A DNA stretch of 64,000 bases from Halarsenatibacter silvermanii (GTDB taxonomy: Bacteria; Bacillota; Halanaerobiia; Halanaerobiales; Halarsenatibacteraceae): contig NZ_FNGO01000011.1 in NCBI RefSeq assembly GCF_900103135.1, forward strand, positions 19,049 to 83,048, read 5' to 3'. This document shows positions 1-7,324 of this stretch, piece after piece (position 1 is the first letter of the stretch; each line of letters begins with the position of its first letter). Made by a program: the position numbers and the translations under genes. The notes below the pieces were generated by a model that was given only the letters and a program-made list of their open reading frames with translations, made no database searches and was not told where the DNA came from.

Positions 1-1
1 G

Positions 2-340
2 ATGGAGGGCAATCAGGTTTTTAAATTTGCAGTTAAGAAAATGGGGGCAGCTTCTGTTGAAGTTTTGGATAAAGCCGGCTATACTCCCGCAGATGTGGAT
101 TTTTTCGTACCTCATCAGGCTAATACCAGAATCATTGATGCGGCAGCCAAAAGACTCGATCTGGACATGGACAGCGTTATAGTAAATCTGCCTTTATATG
201 GAAATACTTCCAGCGCTTCTGTGCCCATAGCTTTAAAAGAAGCTGTTGAGGAAAACAGGATTAAGCCAGGTGATTTGATAGTGCTTGTCGCTTTTGGAGC
301 AGGACTGACCTGGGCTTCGGCCGCTGTAAGATGGAAATAA
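2..340 (+). CDS. fabH: Beta-ketoacyl-ACP synthase III, C-terminal part (5' end outside window)
   Basis: FabH condenses acetyl-CoA with malonyl-ACP to start type II fatty acid synthesis in the cytoplasm. Only the last 112 residues or so are in the window. They hold the catalytic His of the VPHQAN motif and the catalytic Asn of the YGNTSSAS motif; the active-site Cys lies upstream of the window. The frame is open to the left edge, so the gene is cut by the window, not broken. It is followed 40 bp later by fabK, the first of a close run of fab genes on the same strand, so it is probably the promoter-proximal part of that operon. Confidence 0.93.
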   Translation: MEGNQVFKFAVKKMGAASVEVLDKAGYTPADVDFFVPHQANTRIIDAAAKRLDLDMDSVIVNLPLYGNTSSASVPIALKEAVEENRIKPGDLIVLVAFGAGLTWASAAVRWK

Positions 341-380
341 ATAAACTACCAAAGTTGGATCGAACTAGGAGGCAAATTTT

Positions 381-1343
381 ATGAACGATCTTTTTTACAC
401 CCCGCTCTGTGAAAAGCTCGGCATAAGATATCCCATAATCCAGGGAGGAATGGCCTGGGTTGCCACCGGTGAACTCGCGGGAGCAGTTTCGAAAGCCGGA
501 GGATTGGGAGTGATTGGAGCTGGTAGAGCTCCAGCTGAGGAGATAGCTGAAGAGATAGATAAAGTAAGATCGATGACAGAAAATCCTTTCGCTGTGAACT
601 TAATGCTGATGTCCGAACACATAGACGAGCTGATCGATTTAGTTGTCAGCAAAGAGGTCCCGATTGTTACAACAGGAGCCGGAAATCCGGGCAAATATAT
701 GGAGAGGCTGCAGTCAGCAGGAATAAAGGTCGTACCGGTTGTTTCATCGGCTGCCCTGGCCAGAAGATTAGTTAGATTTGATATAACCGCAGTTATTGCA
801 GAAGGAAATGAAGCAGGCGGTCATATAGGAGAGATGGGAACTATCGCGCTGGTTCCTCAAATAGCTGACAGCGTGGACATTCCCGTTATAGCTGCGGGAG
901 GCATTGCTGATGGACGAGGTCTGCTGGCAGCTTTTCATCTGGGAGCTCAGGCTGTGCAGATGGGAACAAGATTTGTATGTGCTGCTGAATGTCAGGCTGC
1001 CGGCGAATATAAAAATGCTATCATAGATGCCCGGGATAGAGATGCTGTTGTTACCGGTAGATCTACCGGTCATCCGGTCAGAACTATTAAAAATAAGCTG
1101 ACAAGAAAATTGCACAAACTAGAAGAAAATGGAAAGGAAGACGAATTAGAGAGAGAGGCTCAGGGGGCTCTGCGCAGGGCTGTAATTGAAGGAGATATTG
1201 AGCAGGGCAGTGTAATGGCCGGGCAGATATCAGGAATGATTGAAAGAGAAATTTCTTCAGAAAAAATCATAGAAGAGATCATCGCTGAAGCTGAAGAAAT
1301 TCTGGCTTCAGATTGCAGGGAGTTTAGGGAGGGTAAGAAATGA
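381..1343 (+). CDS. fabK: Enoyl-ACP reductase II (FMN-dependent, FabK)
   Basis: FabK reduces trans-2-enoyl-ACP, the last step of each elongation cycle, using FMN and NAD(P)H. The 320-residue protein has the N-terminal YPIIQGGMAW motif of the nitronate monooxygenase/FabK fold, the EGNEAGGHIG motif with the conserved His, and the phosphate-binding AAGGIADGRG loop of the TIM barrel. An AGGAGG site lies 8 bases before the ATG. The gene overlaps fabD by 4 bp (ATGA). No FabI-type reductase is seen in the window, so FabK is probably the working enzyme. Nitronate monooxygenase is the alternative reading, but the fab context argues against it. Confidence 0.93.
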   Translation: MNDLFYTPLCEKLGIRYPIIQGGMAWVATGELAGAVSKAGGLGVIGAGRAPAEEIAEEIDKVRSMTENPFAVNLMLMSEHIDELIDLVVSKEVPIVTTGAGNPGKYMERLQSAGIKVVPVVSSAALARRLVRFDITAVIAEGNEAGGHIGEMGTIALVPQIADSVDIPVIAAGGIADGRGLLAAFHLGAQAVQMGTRFVCAAECQAAGEYKNAIIDARDRDAVVTGRSTGHPVRTIKNKLTRKLHKLEENGKEDELEREAQGALRRAVIEGDIEQGSVMAGQISGMIEREISSEKIIEEIIAEAEEILASDCREFREGKK

Positions 1344-2272
1344 CTGAGAGAAAGATTGCTTTTTTATTTCCCGGACAGGGAGCTCAAAGCGTTGGTATGG
1401 GAAAAGAACTGGCTGAAGAATTCGAGACCGTAGATAACTATTTCGATAGGGCTGAAAATATTTTGGAGCTAGATCTCAAAAGAATATGTTTTGAAGGGCC
1501 GGAATATGATTTAAAACTGACTGAAAATACCCAGCCGGCAGTATTTGCCCTGAGCACAGCCATCAGCCAGATAATACAGGATAAAGGGATCAAACCATCA
1601 CTGCTTGCCGGACATAGTCTGGGAGAATACAGCGCTTTGATAGCTGCTGAATCCATAGATTTTTCTAAAAATCTTCGTCTGGTTCGGGAAAGAGGCAAAG
1701 CAATGGAAGAAGCTCTGCCCGCCGGTCTGGGCTCGATGGCAGCTGTTATAGGTATGGATGAGGAAGTTCTGGAGGAAATTTGTTCTCACATTAACGGTGT
1801 ATGCGAAATCGCCAACTATAATACTCCCCGTCAATACGTTATTTCGGGGGAAAAAGAAGCCATAAATTCTGCTATAGAAAAATGCAATAAAGAGGGGGCC
1901 AAAAAAGTCATTGAGCTGCCGGTGAGCGGCCCTTTTCATTCGAGCCTTATGGAGCCGGCTGAGGGCAGGATGAAAGATGTGCTCGAGAGAACCGATATCT
2001 CAAAGCCCAAAGTTCCCCTGGTGGCAAATGTTACTGCTGAGCTTACGACTGATCCTCAAGATATCAGAAAGAATCTTTTAGATCAGCTGACAAACTCTGT
2101 TAGGTGGAGTGAGAGCATAGAAGTGATGAAAAGAGAGGGTATAGATACCTTCATAGAGGTAGGGCCAGGCAGAGTTTTAAAAGGGCTATTGCGCCGCATC
2201 GATCGTTCTCTGGATTGTTACAGCACCAATACTCCTAAAAGATTAAAGAAAACTCTGGAGGAATTATCATGA
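1340..2272 (+). CDS. fabD: Malonyl-CoA:ACP transacylase
   Basis: FabD moves malonyl groups from CoA to the ACP phosphopantetheine arm. It has the FPGQGAQ N-terminus, the GHSLGEYSA nucleophile elbow with the active Ser near residue 93, and the GPFHSSLM motif with the catalytic His near residue 200. At 310 residues it has normal family length. Both ends overlap neighbours by 4 bp (fabK before, fabG after), which suggests translational coupling in one transcript. Confidence 0.96.
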   Translation: MTERKIAFLFPGQGAQSVGMGKELAEEFETVDNYFDRAENILELDLKRICFEGPEYDLKLTENTQPAVFALSTAISQIIQDKGIKPSLLAGHSLGEYSALIAAESIDFSKNLRLVRERGKAMEEALPAGLGSMAAVIGMDEEVLEEICSHINGVCEIANYNTPRQYVISGEKEAINSAIEKCNKEGAKKVIELPVSGPFHSSLMEPAEGRMKDVLERTDISKPKVPLVANVTAELTTDPQDIRKNLLDQLTNSVRWSESIEVMKREGIDTFIEVGPGRVLKGLLRRIDRSLDCYSTNTPKRLKKTLEELS

Positions 2273-3027
2273 TGAATTTTTCAGGAGAAAATGTTGTCAT
2301 CACCGGCAGTTCAAGAGGTATTGGTGCAGCCTGTGCCAGAAAATTTGCTGAGCAGGGAGCTAACCTGATGTTGAATTATTACAGTGATGATAGCCAGGCC
2401 AGGGTGGAAGAACTGATAGATGAATTTGAAAATCTCGAAAATTCAGGCCGGATTATTAGCAGACAGGCTGATGTGAGTGACAGCGAGGAAGCTGAAGATC
2501 TCATAAAGACCTCCTTGAATGAGTTCGAAAGTATTGATATACTTATCAATAATGCAGGTATAACTCGCGATGGTTTATTTATGAGGATGAAAGAAGAGGA
2601 CTGGCGGGATGTAATCGATGTAAACCTGAATGGTGTTTATAACTGTACTCATGCGGCCATAAGAAGTATGATCAAAAACAGATCGGGCAGCATCATAAAT
2701 ATGACATCTATAGTTGCCATGATCGGCAACCCCGGCCAGTCAAATTATGCAGCTTCCAAGGCCGGCATCATCGGTTTCACTCGTTCGCTGGCCAGAGAGG
2801 TAGCTTCCCGCAACATAAACATAAATGCAGTGGCACCTGGCTTTATAAAGACTGACATGACCGATGATATGCCGGAATCGGCCCGTGAGGAAATGCTTTC
2901 TAATATACCTCTTGCCCGGGAAGGAAAACCGGAAGAGGTTGCTGACACTGTTCTGTTTTTATCTTCAGATTTGGCTCAATATATAACTGGAGAAGTCATT
3001 AAAGTAACCGGAGGTTTAGGGATCTGA
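2269..3027 (+). CDS. fabG: 3-oxoacyl-ACP reductase
   Basis: FabG is the NADPH-dependent short-chain dehydrogenase that reduces 3-ketoacyl-ACP. The 252-residue protein shows the Rossmann GSSRGIG loop, the NNAGITRDG motif, and the catalytic Ser (NMTSI) with Tyr and Lys (NYAASK). The C-terminal GEVIKVTGG is typical of FabG. It starts in the ATGA overlap with fabD; a second ATG directly follows, so the true start could be one codon later. acpP begins 18 bp downstream with its own strong ribosome site. Confidence 0.96.
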   Translation: MMNFSGENVVITGSSRGIGAACARKFAEQGANLMLNYYSDDSQARVEELIDEFENLENSGRIISRQADVSDSEEAEDLIKTSLNEFESIDILINNAGITRDGLFMRMKEEDWRDVIDVNLNGVYNCTHAAIRSMIKNRSGSIINMTSIVAMIGNPGQSNYAASKAGIIGFTRSLAREVASRNININAVAPGFIKTDMTDDMPESAREEMLSNIPLAREGKPEEVADTVLFLSSDLAQYITGEVIKVTGGLGI

Positions 3028-3044
3028 AAGGAGGTGAAAATATC

Positions 3045-3278
3045 ATGGCAGATATCTTTGAAAAAGTATCTGACCTGATAGCCGAGGAGCTGGCAGTTGG
3101 TGAGGATGAAATCACTGCTGAAGCTTCTTTTATTGACGACCTGGGGGCGGACTCCCTGGACGTGGTTGAACTGGTTATGGCCATCGAAGAGGAGTTCGAT
3201 CTGGAAATTCCTGATGAAGATGCAGAAAAAATTGAAACCGTTCAGGATGCGGTGGATTATCTGGAAAATAATCTTTAA
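3045..3278 (+). CDS. acpP: Acyl carrier protein
   Basis: AcpP is the 77-residue carrier of growing acyl chains. The [10 protein letters not shown] motif places the phosphopantetheinylated Ser at residue 37. The protein is strongly acidic, as is normal for ACP. A strong AAGGAGGTG site precedes the ATG. It is followed by an intrinsic terminator (about 3300-3328) and a long palindrome, which separate it from fabF; acpP and fabF may therefore be transcribed at different levels. Confidence 0.97.
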   Translation: MADIFEKVSDLIAEELAVGEDEITAEASFIDDLGADSLDVVELVMAIEEEFDLEIPDEDAEKIETVQDAVDYLENNL

Positions 3279-3299
3279 TATCTATCAATAATGATCAGC

Positions 3300-3328
3300 G
3301 TCCCCGTTGAGAAGCGGGGACATTTTTT
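3300..3328 (+). terminator. Intrinsic terminator after acpP
   Basis: A perfect 7-bp GC-rich stem (GTCCCCG / CGGGGAC) with an 8-base loop is followed by six T. It sits 21 bp after the acpP stop, so it should end or attenuate the fab transcript before fabF. Confidence 0.85.
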
Positions 3329-3351
3329 GAGTTTTCTCAGGAGAAAATACA

Positions 3352-3420
3352 TTGTCTATTAAACTCAGTCAGGCCAAAAATTATCAGCGTTTTTCTGGTC
3401 TGATTGGGTTTAATAGTCAA
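3352..3420. repeat. 69-bp imperfect palindrome between acpP and fabF
   Basis: The left arm (3352-3380) and right arm (3390-3420) are inverted copies of each other with a few mismatches: TTGTCTATTAAACTCAGTCA on the left matches TTGACTATTAAACCCAATCA on the reverse complement of the right. The centre is TTATCAGCG. It lies between the acpP terminator and the fabF ribosome site. It could be an operator, an RNA hairpin in the fabF leader or a tiny mobile palindrome; nothing here decides which. Confidence 0.7.
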
Positions 3421-3462
3421 GCGGTGATAATAAGCTTTAACCGGAATTAGGGGGTTTTGAAA

Positions 3463-4707
3463 TTGAGCAATGATAGGGTTGTAGTGACCGGCATGGGAGT
3501 TTTAACTTCTCTGGGAGATAGCCTGGAAGAATTCTGGCAGGGTATAATCGCGGGAGAGTCTGGCATAGATAAAATTGAAAGTATAGACGATGTTGAAAAA
3601 TATCCCAGCCAGATAGGTTCCGAAGTTAAGGATTTTAATCCTGATTGTTATATCGATAAAAAATCCCGAAAAAGAATGGCGCTTTTTACCCAGTACGGAG
3701 TATATTCAGCGCTGGAAGCTCTGGAAGATGCTGATTTAGAAATAGAGGAAAATATTGCTGAGGAAACTGGTGTTATTGTGGGATCCGGTATTGGCGGGAT
3801 TGAAGTAATTGAAGAGCAAATTACACGCTTGAATCAAAGAGGGCCTAAAAGAGTCAGTCCCTTCTTTATTCCCATGATGATATCCAATATGTGTGCCGGG
3901 CAAATTTCCATTTATGCCGGGGCTAAAGGTCCTAACAGCAATACTGTGACTGCCTGTGCATCTGCCACCCATGCGATCGGAGATGCCATGGAAGTTATTA
4001 AAAGAGGCGATGCCAGAGTCATGATAGCCGGCGGTACAGAAGCTTCGATTTCGCCTTCAGCTTTAGCTGGTTTTGGCAATATGAAGGCACTTTCCACCAG
4101 AAATGATGAGCCCAAAAAAGCGAGCAGGCCTTTTGATGATGAGAGAGACGGTTTCGTTATCGGGGAAGGAAGCGGAATGCTGATTCTTGAGGATTATGAG
4201 CATGCTAAAAATAGAGGTGCTGATATTTATTGTGAGATAAGTGGTTATGGTTCTACGGCCGATGCCTATCATATCACCCAGCCTGATCCTGAAGGTGAAG
4301 GTGCGGCCAGAGCTATGGAGGCTGCTGTTGAAAAGTCCAGCGTCTCCAGCGAGGACATTGATTATATAAATGCCCATGGAACTTCCACTCCTTTCAATGA
4401 CAAACTAGAAACAAAAGCTATAAAAAAGGTCTTTTCGGATAGAGCTTACGATCTGTCAATAAGTTCGAGCAAGTCGATGATAGGACACCTGCTGGGAGCA
4501 GCGGGGGCTGTCGAATCCATAATATCAATTAAGGCGATAAACACCGGGCTTTTACCGCCGACGATCAACTATGAGAATCCAGACCCGGAATGTGATCTCG
4601 ACTATATTCCCAACGAACACAAAGAGGTCGGGGAAGTTAAAGCTGTTATGACAAACTCTTTCGGGTTTGGAGGTCATAATGCCTGTCTGGTCCTAAACAG
4701 GCTTTAA
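3463..4707 (+). CDS. fabF: Beta-ketoacyl-ACP synthase II
   Basis: FabF extends acyl-ACP with malonyl-ACP. It has the [14 protein letters not shown]-terminus, the active Cys in TACASATHA near residue 165, the first His in [12 protein letters not shown] and the second in [16 protein letters not shown], and the C-terminal NSFGFGGHN. The start is chosen as TTG at 3463 because the GGGG ribosome site at 3451-3454 is 8 bases away; a TTG at 3457 is too close to it. This gives 414 residues, normal for the family. rnc follows 9 to 18 bp later, depending on the start used. Confidence 0.94.
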   Translation: MSNDRVVVTGMGVLTSLGDSLEEFWQGIIAGESGIDKIESIDDVEKYPSQIGSEVKDFNPDCYIDKKSRKRMALFTQYGVYSALEALEDADLEIEENIAEETGVIVGSGIGGIEVIEEQITRLNQRGPKRVSPFFIPMMISNMCAGQISIYAGAKGPNSNTVTACASATHAIGDAMEVIKRGDARVMIAGGTEASISPSALAGFGNMKALSTRNDEPKKASRPFDDERDGFVIGEGSGMLILEDYEHAKNRGADIYCEISGYGSTADAYHITQPDPEGEGAARAMEAAVEKSSVSSEDIDYINAHGTSTPFNDKLETKAIKKVFSDRAYDLSISSSKSMIGHLLGAAGAVESIISIKAINTGLLPPTINYENPDPECDLDYIPNEHKEVGEVKAVMTNSFGFGGHNACLVLNRL

Positions 4708-4725
4708 AACGGGAAGGTGAAGATT

Positions 4726-5448
4726 TTGGTTGATGAGCTGATCGAGAAGGCAGATATTAAATCGCTCGAAAATAAACTGGGTGTTCATTTTGAAGACAAA
4801 AATTTGCTGCGTCAGGCAGTTACCCATAAATCATTTCCCAATGAAAACAAAAAGTTAAATATCAAAGACAATGAAAGATTGGAATTTCTGGGGGATTCAG
4901 TGCTTGGGCTGGCGATATCGACCTATCTTTTCAATAAATGTGAGAACTCTCCTGAAGGCGAGCTTGCCAAAACCAAGGCTATACTGGTGAGTTCTGAGAC
5001 TTTGGCGGAAAAAGCCCGCAAGCTGGATCTGAATAAAAACCTCCTGCTCGGACGGGGTGAGGAAATTACCGGCGGTCGAGAAAGAGAGTCTATATTAGCT
5101 GATTCCACCGAGGCAATATTCGGTGCCCTGTACCTGGAAAAGGGGTTTGTCGAAGCTAAATCCTTTATCATATCTCTTTTCAAAAAAGATATCAATAAAG
5201 TTCTTTCCGGAGAATACGAGAAGGATTACAAAACCCTCCTTCAGGAGACCGTGCAGAAGGACAGCGATAAAACTCCTCAGTATCAGGTTATTGAGGAACT
5301 GGGACCGGATCACAACAAAAAATTTGTAGTCGAAGTCGAGCTTGCAGATGATAAACTGGGAAAAGGCAGGGGAAGCAGCAAAAAGAAAGCCGAACAAAAA
5401 GCGGCCAGAAAAGCCCTGGAAAATTTAGATATATATGCTGAAGAATAA
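4726..5448 (+). CDS. rnc: Ribonuclease III
   Basis: RNase III cuts double-stranded RNA in rRNA and mRNA maturation. The signature NERLEFLGDSVLGL with its metal-binding acidic residues lies near residue 50, a second acidic pair is in DSTEAIFGALYLE, and a dsRNA-binding domain fills about the last 70 residues (GRGSSKKKAEQKAAR). The start is taken as TTG 4726, 6 bases after AGGTG; GTG 4717 in the same frame is possible but has its ribosome site too close. About 240 residues, normal length. The acp-fabF-rnc order is common in Firmicutes. Confidence 0.94.
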   Translation: MVDELIEKADIKSLENKLGVHFEDKNLLRQAVTHKSFPNENKKLNIKDNERLEFLGDSVLGLAISTYLFNKCENSPEGELAKTKAILVSSETLAEKARKLDLNKNLLLGRGEEITGGRERESILADSTEAIFGALYLEKGFVEAKSFIISLFKKDINKVLSGEYEKDYKTLLQETVQKDSDKTPQYQVIEELGPDHNKKFVVEVELADDKLGKGRGSSKKKAEQKAARKALENLDIYAEE

Positions 5449-5489
5449 GGACAGCTGCATTCTCATGGTACGATGACCTGCCTCAATTT

Positions 5490-5510
5490 CTGGAGAGAGA
5501 AATTCTCCAG
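5490..5510 (+). promoter_or_regulatory. Hairpin just upstream of the aroH ribosome site
   Basis: A perfect 7-bp stem (CTGGAGA / TCTCCAG, loop GAGAAAT) lies inside a weaker outer pairing of ACCTG (5476-5480) with CAGGT (5513-5517). The outer strand overlaps the CAGGTGG ribosome site of aroH, so the structure could limit initiation. No T-run follows, so it is not a terminator. Function is inferred only from position. Confidence 0.35.
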
Positions 5511-5530
5511 GTCAGGTGGTGGATAAATAA

Positions 5531-5890
5531 ATGTTTGCCATCAGAACTGCTATAACTATAGAGGAAGATAATGAGGACGAGATAAGGAAAGCCGTAAAAA
5601 AGATGACGGATGAATTGTTCAACAAAAACCGGATAGAGTTTGAAGAGATAGTGAGCATTATCTTCTCTTCCACTGCAGACATCTCCTCCCTCTATCCTGC
5701 TCAGGCTTTCAGAGAGCTCGGTTATGAAGGTATTCCCCTTTTTAGCTGTCAGGAACCGGAGATCGAAGATGGCATGGAAAAATGTATAAGAGCACTTTTT
5801 CATGTTGAGAGTGCCAGGATTGAACAGCAGGATATAAAACATATTTATCTGAGAAGAGCCAGAGAGCTGAGGCCGGATCTTGTTGATTAA
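5531..5890 (+). CDS. aroH: Monofunctional chorismate mutase, AroH type
   Basis: AroH converts chorismate to prephenate for phenylalanine and tyrosine synthesis. The 119-residue protein has the AroH order of conserved blocks: an N-terminal RTAITIEEDNEDEI with the active Arg, the SIIFSSTADISSLYPAQAFRE block, and a C-terminal CIRALFHVE and HIYLRRARELRPDL with catalytic Arg and Tyr. It is not the helical AroQ type. It sits between rnc and cmk with no other aromatic pathway gene nearby; aroH next to cmk is a recurrent pairing in clostridia. Confidence 0.9.
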   Translation: MFAIRTAITIEEDNEDEIRKAVKKMTDELFNKNRIEFEEIVSIIFSSTADISSLYPAQAFRELGYEGIPLFSCQEPEIEDGMEKCIRALFHVESARIEQQDIKHIYLRRARELRPDLVD

Positions 5891-5932
5891 CATTAGATCA
5901 GTTTTTACATTTTTAACGGAGGTTTCTTTTAG

Positions 5933-6604
5933 ATGGAGATAAGCATTGCTATTGATGGCCCTTCTGGTTCAGGAAAGAGCACAACGGCCAGAAGAGTGGC
6001 GCAGAGACTGAACATATATTACATTGATACAGGGGCGATGTATCGGGCTGTGGCGCTTTTGAGCATGAGAAAAAATATTGACCTTGAAGATAAAGATGAA
6101 ATATCCCGTTTAAGCAAAGAAACTAACATAGAGTTCGGCCAGATTACCGGAGAAGATAGCCAGAAGGTTTTCCTTAACAATGAAGAGGTTACTGATTTGA
6201 TCAGAACAAATGAAGTGGATGAAATAGTTTCTGAAGTAGCCAGCATTCCCGAAGTCAGGGAAATTATGCTCAATAAGCAGAGAGAGCTGGCCCGGAAGAG
6301 TGGAGTGGTAATGGAGGGAAGAGATATAGGATCAAGGGTTTTACCCGGCGCGGATTTGAAAATATATCTGACAGCTTCTTTAAACACCAGGGCCAGGAGG
6401 AGATTTCGCGAACTCAAAGAAAAAGGAAAGCAAATTGATTTTGCTAAAGTTAAAGATAATATAAGGTTGAGAGATGAACAGGACAAAAGCCGATCTCATT
6501 CTCCTCTGGTCAGACCTGATGATGCGATCGAAATAAAAACTGATGATTTTGGCCCGAATAAAGTTGTCGAAAAAATAATTGAACTGATCAAAAAAGAGGT
6601 GTAA
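5933..6604 (+). CDS. cmk: Cytidylate kinase
   Basis: Cmk phosphorylates CMP and dCMP. The 223-residue protein opens with the P-loop GPSGSGKST, followed by the DTGAMYR CMP-binding motif, GRDIGSRVLPGADLK, and the LID arginine region (RDEQDKSRSHSPL). A GGAGG site precedes the ATG by about ten bases. plsC begins 2 bp after its stop, so cmk and plsC should be co-transcribed. Confidence 0.95.
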   Translation: MEISIAIDGPSGSGKSTTARRVAQRLNIYYIDTGAMYRAVALLSMRKNIDLEDKDEISRLSKETNIEFGQITGEDSQKVFLNNEEVTDLIRTNEVDEIVSEVASIPEVREIMLNKQRELARKSGVVMEGRDIGSRVLPGADLKIYLTASLNTRARRRFRELKEKGKQIDFAKVKDNIRLRDEQDKSRSHSPLVRPDDAIEIKTDDFGPNKVVEKIIELIKKEV

Positions 6605-6606
6605 AA

Positions 6607-7197
6607 TTGAACCCTTTTACTTATTGGCTGGCCAAGCTGCTGGTCATAGTTATAGGCAGAATATTTTTCAGGGTGAAAGTTCGGGGGAGAGAGAATATCC
6701 CGCAGGAGGGTCCGGTTATCATTATGTCAAACCATATTAGTCTGCTTGATCCTCCCCTGCTTGGAGCTTTTTTACCCAGAAAAATTCACTATATGGCCAA
6801 AAAAGAATTGTTTGATAATAAATTAGCTGGCTGGCTGCTCGGTTCGCTGGGAGCTTTTCCGGTAAAAAGAGGCACAGGGGACAGGAAAGCTTTGAGAAAT
6901 GCCCTAAAAATCTTGAAAAATGAAGGGGTTTTGGGAGTCTTCCCGGAAGGGACGCGTTACCCCGAAGGAGAACTCGGCGAAGCACATACAGGCTCAATTA
7001 TGATAGCTTTGATGGGGCAGGCACCTATTGTTCCTGCCGGCATAAAAAACGTGAAAACCGGCGGAAGAACCACGATAAATTTTGGAAAGCCTATATATTT
7101 AAATGATTTTTACGAAGAAAAGCCGGATAAAGAAACTCAAAAAGAAATTGCTGAACAGGTTATGGCTGAAATTGAAGAGCTTCTTCAGATGGATTGA
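6607..7197 (+). CDS. plsC: 1-acyl-sn-glycerol-3-phosphate acyltransferase
   Basis: PlsC acylates lysophosphatidic acid to phosphatidic acid at the inner membrane. The 196-residue protein has an N-terminal hydrophobic segment, the catalytic HX4D box (NHISLLDP), the FPEGTR acceptor-binding motif and APIVPAGI. It starts at TTG 6607, 5 bases after GAGGTG that overlaps the end of cmk. With GpsA and PlsY further down it completes the route from glycerol-3-phosphate to phosphatidate, apart from PlsX. Confidence 0.93.
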   Translation: MNPFTYWLAKLLVIVIGRIFFRVKVRGRENIPQEGPVIIMSNHISLLDPPLLGAFLPRKIHYMAKKELFDNKLAGWLLGSLGAFPVKRGTGDRKALRNALKILKNEGVLGVFPEGTRYPEGELGEAHTGSIMIALMGQAPIVPAGIKNVKTGGRTTINFGKPIYLNDFYEEKPDKETQKEIAEQVMAEIEELLQMD

Positions 7198-7324
7198 TTT
7201 TCTTAAACCTTGAATATGATAGTAATTTGTTTTAGAATATAAGCAGGAATAATCCACAGTTTGAAGAACTAATTTAAAGAGTCTGATTGGAAGTTTCAGG
7301 AAGCTGAAAGGAGGTGCGAGCTGG

